DNA from: Suillus spraguei
Lineage: Eukaryota > Basidiomycota > Agaricomycetes > Boletales > Suillaceae
DNA length: 64,000 bases
Direction: 5' to 3'
Assembly: GCA_016800925.1 (NCBI GenBank)
Contig: JABCPU010000158.1
Coordinates: 1 to 64,000, forward strand
The notes under the pieces were generated by a model. The model had not been told where the DNA came from. It did no database searches and saw only the letters and a program-made list of their open reading frames with translations. Each line of letters begins with the position of its first letter. Position 1 is the stretch's first letter. Shown one piece after another: positions 36,680 to 48,158 of this stretch. The position numbers were made by a program, and so were the translations under genes.

Positions 36680-37111
36680 CGGTGTGTGAGAGGTTCAGTC
36701 AAAATAACAGTCAAAAGTCCAGCGGTATGCCAGTGGTAATGGAGAACGAGTGTGGTCGATTAATGAGCAATAAGGAACTTTAAAGACTACGTCTACTACT
36801 GGGTGGATCCAGAGCTAGACAATAATCCTGACCTATAGTATGTGCAATGGTGTAAAATCAGGTACTGTATCGTGTGGGGTACGCAGTGCTTATATCCTAA
36901 ATCGTATGTACTCAGAATACACTAGGCGAGATCAGTAGTGCTCGAGTGTAGTAACTGCCATATGTAAACATAGCGCGAGGTGCTGCGGCACGAGGCAACA
37001 TGTAATAATGCTTGCCGTGGAATCAGTGATAATGAACATAAAACAAACGACGCACCAAATGGAGTTATGCAGATGCGGCAAGGACATGGAAGGACATTGG
37101 TATGTGGAATG

Positions 37112-37586
37112 TGTTACAATCGTACGTGCCCCTATTCATTTTCCCTTTGTTTCTTTACTTGTATGACGCGTCACATGACTTTGCCTTATATGCTCAACGC
37201 ATCTGTACAACACATGCCTTCCTTATTAGGATACGCAGTTACATTCTCACGGTTACTTGGTCTGTGCGCACATATTGGCCTATTTAAGCACAGTGTACTT
37301 GTAGTAAATTCCTTACTTTAATCTTACTGGGTTTTACCTGGAATCTCCTTCGCTTAGGCCTCCAACCTAAGTCGTCTTGAATCGTCTCTAAGTCTAAGCA
37401 CTCCTTAGCCTTAGTCTCTATTCTTGCAGAACCTCTTGGACTTGTCCTTGAGGCCAGACCCTTGATCGTACTCGGAACGAGTTCCTTGTACTTTCACCTT
37501 GTCTACTTCTAGACATTGTAAGAACCTCCCAGCAGACCGTCTGTGTCGTTTCACTGTCGCTGGTGATGCCACCCCAGTTCGTAACA
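37112..37586 (+). mobile_element. LTR-G solo LTR (475 bp) inside LTR-N
   Basis: TGTTACAATCGTACG to CCAGTTCGTAACA. Perfect 5-bp duplication GAATG on both sides (37107-37111, 37587-37591). The LTR-N copy at 48.7 kb is the empty site. Confidence 0.95.
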
Positions 37587-37660
37587 GAATGAGGTGCGGC
37601 AGTCAGTATGGTGTGCAGTAAGCGTGTGATACCGCCGGTAATGCTAAAGGGGTAAGACGG

Positions 37661-38623
37661 TGTAGCTAGAAAAGTCATGCTGACCATCAAAACCCCGTTT
37701 TTGACAAGCGTCTCATTAACATCTGCAGCAGCAACCAAAGGATTTCCTTATAGTGATGAAATAGCCTTTTCGCTCCGCTAATGCGGAACCATTCTTCTTC
37801 CACAAACCCTTACCGGATCCTCGTGCCGATGCCCTCATGTCCCATCCTATTCTGTCTAGAATCCATTGGTGCATAGTTACCTCGCTTCCGCTGTTACTAA
37901 ACCTATGGCAGGATTTACCTTATATCTCAAGGGGCCACTGCACACTGTGCACCTCATAACTAAGTACCCCGTTTATTTTCTTTCTCGCTACTGGACTCGC
38001 ATAGTTATGTTGTACGCACTCACATATGTTAAAAAGGACTGAACATACATACTGTCACTTACTTCCCGTTACATCCCTTCACTAGGACTTAGTATCAGAA
38101 ATGCTTGCTAGTCGCAATCTATTTGCATTTGAACTCTTCTCCGTTCGAACCACGCTCATTGATTTAAGTGCCGGTAACTTTACTGCTCGAAGTACTGCGT
38201 GACTTTCGACTTCGCTACTCGTAACCAGACCGCAGCCAGTGATCTCGCTGGGTCGCTTTCTCTCTCATCTGCATTCCCACTCGTACAGAAGTTGCCACTA
38301 CCGCTACTGCACTGCCGGTAGTTATAACATTTTTTCGTCTCGCCCAAGTAACTTTGTTCCTGCCCTCGCTAGCTAACCGTTGCAGCTGTCGTTACCATGC
38401 ATGTACCGCTTACACCGCACTAGTACTGCTGACATACCGCTACCGTTATTAACCTTTGAAATCAGAATCCTCGTTGCCATTTTAGGACTTCATTGTTTCC
38501 TTTGCACTAACTTAGAAGGAATTGCTTCTATCTGCAGTCCTCTTGGGTCGAACATCTCACTCGCGCCTTTAGTAGGATTAACGCTGCGCTTATACTTAGG
38601 CCAGCGCTAGTTTCTTCATTTCA
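37661..38623 (-). mobile_element. LTR-N-related LTR (963 bp) inside LTR-N copy 1
   Basis: TGTAGCTAGAAAAG to TTCTTCATTTCA. The 4-bp flanks are ACGG and ATGG (one C-to-T difference). Several stretches match 53746-54609 (ATCCATTGGTG, GTTACTAAA, ATGTTAAAAAGGACT). Its absence in the 48.7-kb copy confirms the borders. Confidence 0.75.
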
Positions 38624-38975
38624 ATGGCCATGGACAAGTGGTAACTCCTATAGATGTGAGACGATTGTCAAAAGATAGGGTTTTAAGCCCAGCACCAATA
38701 TGTTCATTACACCGTGCTTGCCTGTGTCAAACACTTTGAAGTGGATGGCCAGGTGGTAGTTGACCAGGCCCATGACATAGCCAGGCTTGTGGTATGTCTT
38801 TCCTTCTTTTCTTTTTTGCCATCTACTGATCTGTGACTAGCCACAAGCACTCCAGCAGCATGGCAAGAATGTGTTGGTTGTGTCACCATTACTGCTGTCT
38901 TCTACCACCGAGGTTCAGGCAACAATGAACCTTGGACAGGCCCCACAATGGAAGTGTATGCAGGTTGATGATTCC

Positions 38976-39451
38976 TGTTACAGTCATATGTGCCCCTATT
39001 CATTTTCTCTTTGTCCCCTTTTACTTGCATATTACATAACGTGACTCTGACTCATATGCTCAATGCATCTGTACTATAGTTGCCTTCCTTCTTTGGATAC
39101 ACATTTACGTTCTCACGTCTCTCTTGGTCTGTGCGCACATATTGACCTATTTAAGCATGTTGTATTACACTTGTATCTTTACTTTAATCTTACTGGGTTT
39201 TACCTGGAACATCCTTTGCTTAGGTCTCCAACCTAAGTCGTCTTGAATTGTCTCTAAGTCTAAGCACTCCTTAGTCTTAGTCTCTATTCTCGTAGAACCT
39301 CTTAGACTTGTCTTTGAGGTTGAACCCTTGATCGTACTTGGAACGCATTCCTTGTACTTTCACCTTGTCCTCTTTTGGACATTGTAGAACTTCCCAGCAG
39401 ACCGTCTGTGTCTTTTCACTGTCACTGGTGACGCCACCCCAGTTCATAACA
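38976..39451 (+). repeat. 5' LTR of the chromovirus (LTR-G)
   Basis: TGTTACAGTCATATG to CCAGTTCATAACA, 476 bp. It contains the conserved ACTGGGTTTTACCTGGAA and CTAAGTCTAAGCACTCC blocks shared by all LTR-G copies in the window. Confidence 0.95.
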
Positions 39452-39578
39452 AAAGATTAAAGTCCACCTGATCGTCAACTATCCAGTCTTCAACCCCGAA
39501 CCCTGATAAGCCCTAATGGACAGCAAGACAGCATGTGTAGGCACTGAGAAAGTATAACTCACCAGACGAATCACCAAT

Positions 39579-40345
39579 ATGACGACCAAAGAATTTGAAT
39601 ACAAAATCGGTCAGCCAACCGGTTTTGACAGAGATTGCGACAACTCTCGCGAATTTATCCAGTCATGCAATCTATGCTTCAACATCAATGAAAAGCTTTA
39701 TACCACCGACAAGCAGAAGATCATTTTCATAACATCCTTTATGACCGAGAAAAATGCCAAGTCCTGGAAAGAGCAATTCCTTGACTATACTCAGTCAACC
39801 GACACTTCCGGACAAAAAGTTGGTTATGGAACAATGGCGGATTTTATGAAAAGCTTCAAAGAAGCCTTTGACCCAGTGGATACTAAAGGAACCGCACTCA
39901 CGAAACTCAGGGACCTCAAACAAGGAAGCGGAGATCTCCACACTTACATCGCCGACTTTGAGGCACTTGCAGCCAAGGCTCATATCACCGACGATGCAAT
40001 GAAGATCCAATTCTTCCAAGATGGCCTGAATTGGGGCATCCTTACAAAGCTTTTTGCACTAGGAGATGTCTCAAAAGTTTTCCGAGACGTTGTGCTGCAA
40101 TGGGTTTCCATTGACAATTCCCATCATCGTCTTCAAGCCATGAGGACACGTCATGCTCCACAACAGAAGAAGAAGAACTATGGAAATGCACATTACACAC
40201 CTAATCGTGATTCCAACGCAATGGTCGTAGATTGAATCTCCGACACGGAGAGATCCGAATGCTTAAAGAAGGGACAATGCTTCGGATGCAAGAAGACAGG
40301 ACATCGCATTCATAACTGTCCTGACAGAAAGAAGAAAACCCCGCT
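39579..40345 (+). pseudogene. gag: gag of the chromovirus, with CCHC zinc knuckle
   Basis: ATG 39579 opens a 218-codon frame typical of a retrotransposon gag capsid region (KIGQPTGFDRDCDNSREF, FITSFMTEKNAKSWKEQF, LRDLKQGSGDLHTYIADFEA). A TGA at 40233-40235 interrupts it, and the same frame then gives a nucleocapsid knuckle CFGCKKTGHRIHNC (40278-40319). The frame closes with TGA at about 40346. Gag would form the virus-like particle and package RNA; this copy needs readthrough or is dead. Confidence 0.85.
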
Positions 40346-40408
40346 CTGACAAACCGAAGTCAAAGAAGAAGAAGATGAAGAAACTGTGAGGCGGATTGTT
40401 GAGGATTT

Positions 40409-41683
40409 TTGAGCTGGAGAAACAAAGACTCAACATATGTTTCTCCCAATGTATTACTAAGACTTGTATGCGCCGTAGGTGAAAGAAAAGAACTTTGTGT
40501 CCCTATCACCCTCCACTCGCGTACTCGCTTAAAATCCGTCGACACCACCGCCGTTATAGATTCAGGAGCGGCTGGAACATTTATTTCCGAGGAGTTTGTG
40601 AAACTCCATCAAATCACACGACGAAAACTCAAAACACCATTTCGAGTTACTATGGCAGATGGAACTCTTATCAAAGGAGGACCAATCACGCACTAATGTC
40701 TCCTAGTGGTCAAAATTGACGAATGAACCATGTATGAGAAATTTAATATCACCAAACTAGGAAGAAGAGATCAAATCCTTCTGGGGATTCCATGGTTACG
40801 CGCAATGAACCCAAGTATAGATTGGGCTGCTGAAACATTAACCCTCCCTCGAACAATGAAATCAGACGAAATTGAAATTGACATGGATAGTGATTGGAAG
40901 AAGAATGGATTGCCCCCAGCTTTCCACCACCCTAAGAAATGGCAACACTCCAAACTTCCGAGATCCCTTGTTACTCCTTCTATTTCTAAAGATCCCGAAC
41001 CAGAAGTACAAATGCCATGTACTACGGACCCTACTCCCTGTGTACAATTGCCGCGAGCAGTATCACCAATTCCCCGTGCAGAAAAGCGCTCGAATGAATC
41101 TGAGCCCGAGCATCGGGCCAGACAAGAACCCATTGAGCAACGGCCAATAGAAGAACAGAAGTATGGAAAAAGAAAAGCAGAAGAGGAGATCCACGGACGA
41201 GATACCAATGTACTGAAATTATCCAAGTTCTATGTCCCTCCTAAAACTCTTCAACATACTCCTTCAACTTCAATTGAAGAAATCCCCGACGAAGAAGAAC
41301 CCGTGCCCTCATTGATCCCAACAGAGGATGATGACCAATTCAACACTATGCAAGATGTCTGGCATGCACCAGAAGTGCGAGAGATTTCCTCTTACGAGCT
41401 TGGAGATGGAGAGTTCCTTGTGGAGTATGACACTGATGGAGTCAGCATGAGAATCATCGAAGAAGTGTCCATGGATACACCCCTTACACATGATGGAACT
41501 TCCAGACTCGAACAACTCCGTAATTACTCCACAGTCTCCCTTCCTCCCCCGAAATACAGTAATAAAGCTCAGGAATTTGCCATGGATGAGAAGGAGAAGA
41601 AGAAGAAATCCTTTGAAGAATTGGTCCCTGTTACGACCATGCAAAACCGGAGATTAGCAAGAAGTCCTGGTCTTACATGGGGT
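40409..41683 (+). pseudogene. pol: pol, aspartic protease and linker
   Basis: The active-site motif DSGAAGTFIS (about 40562) is the retropepsin signature. Two stops interrupt the frame, TAA 40694-40696 and TGA 40724-40726. The same frame then resumes with the C-terminal protease part (RDQILLGIPWLRAMNP). A long charged linker up to 41683 (Glu/Lys/Pro-rich, EEIPDEEEPVPSLIP) separates it from the reverse transcriptase and ends at the nested LTR-D-like insert. Confidence 0.8.
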
Positions 41684-43060
41684 TGTACCGGAGGGTTGTA
41701 AGTCAAAGGGGCTTGGCCTCAGCTCGTACGCTGTGCCCCTTACCCGAGTATGTGCCCTTAATTTCGGATGAAGTCCAAGGGAGAGTTCTGGTGGAGTCCG
41801 GATGGAGGGTCCGGATGAACTCTAAGGCAGGATAGCTCGACAGAGCTCCGATGGACTTCCGGATGAGCGCGGGAATGCGCCGGAACTATTTCCGGAAGGT
41901 AGGGAGTAATGGTAACACTACTGGAACAAGTTCCAAGTAGAACAGATGAAGGATGGACCGCTGGACAAAGTCCAGGGCAGGATAGGAGCAGAGCTCCAGA
42001 GGGAAAGATGATCCATAGATGTCAGAGGATAGGATAGAATGGATCCGAAGGACTAGGGGTCCGAAGGTCCGGAGCTCGGAGGAGCGGAGGAGCGGAGGAG
42101 CGGAGGAGCGGATGATCGGAGGAGCGGAGGAGCGGATGATCGGAGGAGCGGAGGAGTGGATGATCGGAGGAGCGGAGGAGCGGATGATCGGAGGAGCGGA
42201 GGAGCGGAGGAGCGGAGGAGCGGATGATCGGACGATTGGATGAGCGTAGCTCTGTGGATCTTAGAGGAAGTGTTGGCTACTAGAGAGGAGTAGGTCCAGA
42301 TATGGTGTAGAGATAGTATAGACTACTCCGGACAAGGTCCGGAATAGAAACAGACAGTATAAGACTACCAAAGGTAGAGTCGGAGGTGAAACAGATGATA
42401 GACAGAGATGGATGAAGTCCGAACAGATTATAGAACATAGGATCAAAGCTCCGGCCTAGGGAGTAATCCCATAGGCCTGAGTTGGAAGCTTACAAGGGCC
42501 GGAGCCCAAGTGCAAGAACGGAGACGGAGTTATATAGACATGATAACAGGATACAGAGTAATCAAAGGAATATACAGAAGTAGGAACAATGAATCAGACT
42601 AAGGTCTGCAGGAGTTGTACTACAAGTTTATATACTGTAGGAGCATGCCAGAGGGTAAGTACGGATAGTCCGAGGCTATGTCTGAAGCATACGGAAACAC
42701 ATTAGTAAGTACAGCGGGACATAAGGCTATGAACTCGGAGATGAAGCTTGTACGAAATACTTTATCAAGACGGAGGCAGAGATCACCAAGAACCGGAAGC
42801 ACAGAGATACCCAGAAGCCGGAGACACAGGTATATTCTAAAAGGGGTAATGCGCAGGTGCGCGGGAATAGTTCGGATATGAACTCGGATCGGATAAGGAC
42901 ACGGATCGGATATGGACACGGATCGGATATGGACACAGATCGGATATGGACACGGATGGATATGGATTGGAGTGGATGGGTGGATTGGATATGTGAAGGT
43001 TGGGTGTCTGGATGTCCATGGATTGGATTTGATCTAGACCTGAATGTACGGTATATGACA
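41684..43060 (-). mobile_element. LTR-D-like insertion inside pol
   Basis: Contains the LTR-D landmarks GGCTTGGCCTCAG, CTGTGCCCCTTA, TACAAGTTTATATACTGTAGG and ends GTACGGTATATGACA. It is longer than other LTR-D copies because of internal tandem repeats (42.05-42.24 and 42.88-42.96 kb). No 5-bp duplication is visible, and the left border (41684 or 41697) is uncertain. Reading frame 2 is the same on both sides. Confidence 0.7.
42070..42235 (+). repeat. GGAGCGGA/GGATGATC tandem repeat
   Basis: About a dozen GAGCGGAG units interspersed with GGATGATCGGAG, with a higher-order period of about 33 bp. It makes an artificial repetitive open frame (42019-42243). Confidence 0.85.
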
Positions 43061-45958
43061 GTCCCGGAATATTTGCACGATTTCACGGACGTCTTTGCTA
43101 AAGATGGACTAAACAAACTACCCCCTGAACGCCCTGGTATTGATCATCGGATTGATACTAAACCCGGTTTTATTCCCCACACGTCTAAGGTTTACCCGCT
43201 ATCGGAAAAAGAACGCGCTGCTGTCAAAACGTTTATTGATGAAAATGTTGCGAAAGGTTTCATCTCAGAATCGAAGTCACCCCAAGCCAGTGGCTTCTTT
43301 TTTGTGGGAAAGAAGAGTGGAGAATTGCGTCCCTGTCAAGATTATCGCTACATCAATGATTGGACAGTCAAGAACGCTTATCCACTCCCACTTCCTATTT
43401 CCCTCGTCGCACGCCTTCACAATGCACAGTTCTTTACGAAAATGGATATTCGGTCCAGTTACAATAATATTCGCATCCATCCCGACGATCGCTGGAAAGC
43501 TGCTTTTACCACGGAGTTCGGCCTCTTCGAACCAAACATCATGTTCTTTGGCCTCTGTAATTCCCCAGCAACTTTCCAAGCATACATGAATCGCACCTTC
43601 CAACAGGAAATCAACGAAGGATGGATGGTTATCTACATGGACGATATCCTGATTTTCTCTACAACAATGGCAGAACACCATGAACGAACCAGACGGGTTT
43701 TGATGAAAATATGAAAGGAACACTTGTTCCTGAAACCAGAGAAATGCACCTTCGATGCAGAAGAAGTGGAATACCTCGGAATGATAATTTGGCCCGGACA
43801 AGTTGCTATGGACACTGCCAAGACCAAAGGAATCGCCAAATGGCCAACTCCGAAATCCGTAAAAGATGTTCAGTCATTCCTCGGCTTTTGCAACTTCTAT
43901 CACACGTTCATTTCCCACTATTCTGACATCGCCCGACCCCTCATTGAATTAACGAAGAAAGATAAGGCCTTTGATTGGTTGACCGAATGTATGGACACCT
44001 TTGAAGAATTGAAACGACACTTCACATCCCAACTGGTACTCCGTAACCCTGATCCTTCCTGGCAATTTGCCATTGCTACCGACGCTTTGCTTGTAGCAAC
44101 CGGAGGAGTTCTCTTGCAAACTGATAAGAATGGTGTTTATCACCCATGCGCATACCTCTCGCAGTCTCTGAACCCCGCAGAACGCAATTACCAAATCTTC
44201 GACCGGGAACTCCTTGCCGTAATCAGAGCATTGAATGAATGGCGCCATTATCTTGAAGGATACCCACACCCTGTCCTGGTATTCACCGACCACAAAAACC
44301 TTCTGTACTTTAGAAGTGCACAGAAACTTACCTGTCGCCAAGCATGTTGGCAATTGATTTTGTCCATTTATGACATTGAACTGCATCACGTTGCAGGTAC
44401 TAAATTGGCAGTACCTGATGCACTATCTCGCCGACCTGACTACGACTCCAGCAAAGATGATAACGAGGACCAGACTCTCCTCCCTGACACTCTATTTGTT
44501 CATCTTATCGACACTGACCTAAAGGATGTGTTGTCATCCTCTGACCCCCTCGACGACCCTGTCTTCTGGACAGCGTCCGATGCCCTTGATGGCGTGTGCC
44601 TTCCACCTATGAAGTCGGCACTCTCTGACTGGAAGATTGAGGAGAATATCCTCTATTTTAAGAATTGTGCCTACATTTCACCGGCGCATCGTCCCGATAT
44701 CCTGAAAAGGTATCATGATCATTCTACCGCAGGACATCCCAGTAGATTCAAAACTGAAGAACTTGTCAAACGAGAAGCCTGGTGGCCCGCTATGGGCTCT
44801 TATATTTGGAAATATGTGGAGGGTTGCGCCCTTTGTCAGCAAATGAAAGCAGATACACATCCTGTTTGCCCTCCGCTTACACCTATCCCTTCATTTGCGA
44901 CTCGCCCTTTTTCTCAGGTCTCTGTCGATCTGGTCACTGACCTCCCTGTCTCTGGCGGCTTTGACAGTATCATGGTCGTGGTAGACCATGGCCTTACAAA
45001 GGGGGTAATTATTATCCCTTGTCTGAAAACCGTCACTTCTGAAGGCATTGCTAAACTATTCTTGAAACACGTTTACTGCCGATTTGGACTCCATGACAAA
45101 GTTATCTTGGATCGAGGTCCGCAATTCCTATCACGCTTCTCCAAGGAGCTTGCCCGACTTCTTGACTATGTCATCGCCCCATCTATGGCTTATCACCCTC
45201 AGACTGATGGTCAGACTGAGAGGCTTAATCAAGAACTTGAAACATATCTATGCATCTATTGCCGCAATAATCCTGAAGATTGGATAGAACACCTACCAAT
45301 CGCCGAATTCGTCCACAATCACTGAAAACATGATGCAAGGAATGCATCACCTTTCTATCTCATGATGGGATATGAACCACACACCATTCCTCACCTGATT
45401 CCCAATTCATCCATCCCTGCAGCAGAAGATCAAGTATGATCCCTGCAGAAGATAAGAGAAGAAGCAATCGCCTGCCATAACATCGTGATGCAGACAATGG
45501 CCGAACGATCCTGAGGAGAAAAGTACATTCCATGGAAGATCGGAGATAAGGTTTGGCTATCTGCTGCTAATCTTAGACTCAAACTCCCATCAAGGAAACT
45601 TGCGTCAAAGCGATACGGACCTTTCCCAATCATCAATGTCTTATCGCCCATCACGTTCACACTCAAACTCCCTCCGCAGTGGAAAATTCATCCCACATTC
45701 CACGCTTCTGTCTTATCGTCCTATAGCGAAACAGACATACACGGTCCGAACTTCCCCGAACCACCACCTGACATCATCGAAGAAGAAGAAGAATACGAAG
45801 TAGAAGCGATTCTGTCTCACAAAGGAACCGGCATTCGCCGACGCTATCTTGTTTCCTGGAAAGGATACTCATCGGGAGATAATGAATGGCTCCCAGAAAA
45901 GAACTTGAAGAACTGCGCTCAAATTCTGAATGCTTATAAGAAGCAACACTCCCTCTGA
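43061..45958 (+). pseudogene. pol: pol, reverse transcriptase - RNase H - integrase - chromodomain
   Basis: Continuous frame apart from four TGA codons (43712-43714, 45323-45325, 45437-45439, 45512-45514). Reverse transcriptase begins at VPEYLHDFTDVF and has the catalytic YMDD (43634-43645). RNase H spans about 44080-44460 (TDHKNLLYF; ends near VPDALSRRPDY). Integrase has an H-H-C-C zinc site (HDHSTAGH, CALCQQMK, about 44713-44850) and a catalytic core with SVDLVTDLP, LDRGPQFLSRF and YHPQTDGQTERLNQE, supplying the D, D and E. A C-terminal chromodomain (45794-45955, with RYLVSWKGYS and DNEWLP) marks it as a chromovirus; in this clade the domain guides integration to marked chromatin. Stop TGA 45956-45958. 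Confidence 0.92.
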
Positions 45959-46014
45959 TCATTCTTCAGTCAATCAAATCGCACAAAGCACTTGATCAAC
46001 TAACACTGTTCGAA

Positions 46015-47490
46015 ATGTCTTTCCCCACTGCATACATCACCCCCGTCACTATTGCCAACAATGACTCCAACTCCGATGCAGAAAATTGCGGAACCCTTGC
46101 CACTGAAATCGATAACACCTCCTACATTGAAGCCGCCCTTTTATGCAAAGGACATGCTCTTGAAATAGAGAGAATCCTCACCACAAGAGGTGCCTTTCCT
46201 GCTTTACTCCTCGTCAACATCATCCGCACCGCCGCCCTCATTGAGGCCTCTATCAATGAAATCACAGAAATCACGTACTGCCAGCATATCCTACATCTAC
46301 AAAAACGCATTCGCTCTTATGCTATGTTGTTGCTTCCCGGTTCTTTTAAAAGCGATGTTGAAGAAGCTATTCACATCGTGGCCGAACATCGAGCAGGTGT
46401 TGCTCGACCTCCCTCTCCGCAAAGAGATATGGACCCACTTCCTGTTCCTCCACCCTCTTCTTCACGCATGTATTCTAGTCTTGATGCCTTTACTGGCTTA
46501 TGTACTGCTGTCCAAGAGATCGGACAGCTTACCAACGCGGTTGTTGAAACCATCCAACAATTAGTCGCCGAAACCAGAGCAGCTAGGAACTTAGTTGAAG
46601 AAGCCATTACTGATCTGCAACAAACGCAAGCCAACCTCGCCTCCCCCCAAACCCCATCTCCTATCGAGTAGCAATCGATTTCATCACCCTCTGTCACAAC
46701 TACCCATGATCACCCCACATGGTTATACGAACCTTGCACAATAGAACAGTGCGAGGCCGCAAAATTATTAGGAGTCCCTACAGCTGAGTTGGTGGTGCTC
46801 GGTCCTCAGCTTTGTGACCTCCATATTCATCCTCCCATGTATATTCCGTCATCATTTGGTCCAATGGATCCTGTCTCACCAGTCTTAGTAAAAGACTTCA
46901 GCATAACCTCTCCCTCTTCTTCTGACGAACTTCTCATGGCTGCCGAACGAGCAACTACTCCTGATCTCCCAACATCAGCATACACTCTCACTTCTGCCCA
47001 ACAGGCACAGCTCAGATGCAACAACACCCTTGCCTTAAAACATATGAGACGGAATAAAGGGAAGAAGCGTGCAAGATCCACTAGTCCCAAACCCATCATT
47101 TCACCATCGCCATTATGTATGTCGGTCTCAAATCCAGATGAAAACATGAAATGCTGCATCTGTGGACTGCTTGGGCATCGCCAGAAGAACTGTGCGGAAT
47201 ACCAGTGCAGGATTTGCAGGTACTGGTCACCTACCCATCTATTCATTTATTGTCCTAGACGAGTCGGAACTCCTCCCTTTACGTTAACCTGGAAGGATGA
47301 CGGATTCTACGATGCACTTCATTCCTGGGAACAACAGCTTGATGATGAACAAAGTCAAGCAAAGAAGAGAAGGGACTCTAAACGACATGCCAGTGCTGAA
47401 GAGGCCGCATATATGAGAAGTGGGTCCTCTGCTGATGAGGACTACAAGTATAGCGACGATCCTATTTACTATGCTAACCAGAGCGAGTAA
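46015..47490 (+). CDS. Extra ORF downstream of pol in the chromovirus, split by one in-frame TAG
   Basis: ATG 46015 opens a 218-codon frame ending at TAG 46669-46671. The same frame continues directly to 47490 for a total of 491 codons. The first part is mostly helical (ALEIERILTTRGAFPALLL, a NAVVETIQQLVAET region) with a Pro/Ser linker. The second has a basic patch (RRNKGKKRARS), a zinc knuckle CCICGLLGHRQKNC and a further Cys group, and an acidic tail. It resembles gag in layout (helical domain plus knuckle) but sits where retroviruses carry env; no membrane segment is seen. The amber codon is followed by CAATCG, close to the CAA-UYA context that favours readthrough; a simple CAG-to-TAG mutation is the alternative. 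Confidence 0.65.
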
Positions 47491-47508
47491 AGTCGGTGAC
47501 TTTACATA

Positions 47509-47522
47509 TAAAACGGGGGTAA
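47509..47522 (+). promoter_or_regulatory. Polypurine tract of the chromovirus
   Basis: The purine-rich AAAACGGGGGTAA lies immediately before the 3' LTR (47523), the expected primer site for plus-strand synthesis. Confidence 0.7.
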
Positions 47523-47998
47523 TGTTACAGTCGTACGTGCCCTTATTCATTTTCTCTTTGTCCCCTTTTACTTGCATATTACATAATGTGACTCTGACTC
47601 ATATGCTCAATGCATCTGTACTACAGTTGCCTTCCTTCTTTGGATACACATTTACGTTCTCACGTCTCTCTTGGTCTGTGCGCACATATTGACCTATTTA
47701 AGCACGTTGTATTACACTTGTATCTTTACTTTAATCTTACTGGGTTTTACCTGGAACATCCTTTGCTTAGGTCTCCAACCTAAGTCGTCTTGAATTGTCT
47801 CTAAGTCTAAGCACTCCTTAGTCTTAGTCTCTATTCTCGTAGAACCTCTTAGACTTGTCTTTGAGGTTGAACCCTTGATCGTACTTGGAACGCATTCCTT
47901 GTACTTTCACCTTGTCCTCTTTTGGACATTGTAGAACTTCCCAGCAGACCGTCTGTGTCTTTTCACTGTCGCTGGTGATGCCACCCCAGTTCGTAACA
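47523..47998 (+). repeat. 3' LTR of the chromovirus (LTR-G)
   Basis: 476 bp, TGTTACAGTCGTACG to CCAGTTCGTAACA, the same length as the 5' LTR. It is followed by ATTCC, the right copy of the target duplication. Confidence 0.95.
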
Positions 47999-48158
47999 AT
48001 TCCTGAATGGAATAACACCCCTTCTTCACAAAGACAAAAGGGTTTGGTGAGTTCAAAAGGACAACATTCCTGTTAGTTTCAACTACACAACTCACCCCAA
48101 ATGCCCCCTACCAACTCACACATGGAACAAGAAAACTGATACATGCTCAAGCTCAAAC

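Larger units (their letters stand above)
35837..38711 (+). mobile_element. LTR-N copy 1, carrying three nested LTR insertions
   Basis: Starts TGTAAAGATACAACC, ends AATATGTTCATTACA, with 4-bp duplication CCGT on both sides (35833-35836 and 38712-38715). Without the inserts at 36205-36679, 37112-37586 and 37661-38623 it is about 950 bp and collinear with 48718-49679, which supplies the empty sites. Confidence 0.85.
35786..38975 (+). pseudogene. Unnamed gene 3' part, interrupted by LTR-N and abutting the chromovirus
   Basis: After an acceptor CTCCTAG (about 35786) a coherent frame (NNALLIADVSLHAV) is cut by LTR-N at 35837. Removing LTR-N and one 4-bp CCGT copy continues it without shift (LACVKHFEVDGQVVVDQAHD) to a GTATGT donor near 38790. 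A second exon from about 38840 (PQALQQHGKNVLVV, then NLGQAPQWKCMQVDD) ends at a TGA that is split from TCC by the chromovirus insertion: TCC is in the left ATTCC duplication, TGA directly after the right one. Family unrecognised. The reading-frame repair is direct evidence that this was a real coding sequence. Confidence 0.5.
38976..47998 (+). mobile_element. Ty3/gypsy chromovirus, full length with both LTRs
   Basis: 9,023 bp with 476-bp LTRs (38976-39451, 47523-47998) and a perfect 5-bp target duplication ATTCC (38971-38975, 47999-48003). Order inside: gag, CCHC knuckle, aspartic protease, an LTR-D-like insert, reverse transcriptase, RNase H, integrase, chromodomain, then an extra ORF and a polypurine tract. 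The two LTRs differ at about ten visible sites, mostly transitions at CG/TG/CA, so the insertion is old enough to have decayed but recent in this nest. It is autonomous in structure but inactive because of several stop codons. Confidence 0.95.

Noticed and set aside
42019..42243. 74-codon SGGAEER repeat frame
   Set aside because: Produced by the GGAGCGGA tandem repeat inside the LTR-D-like insert.
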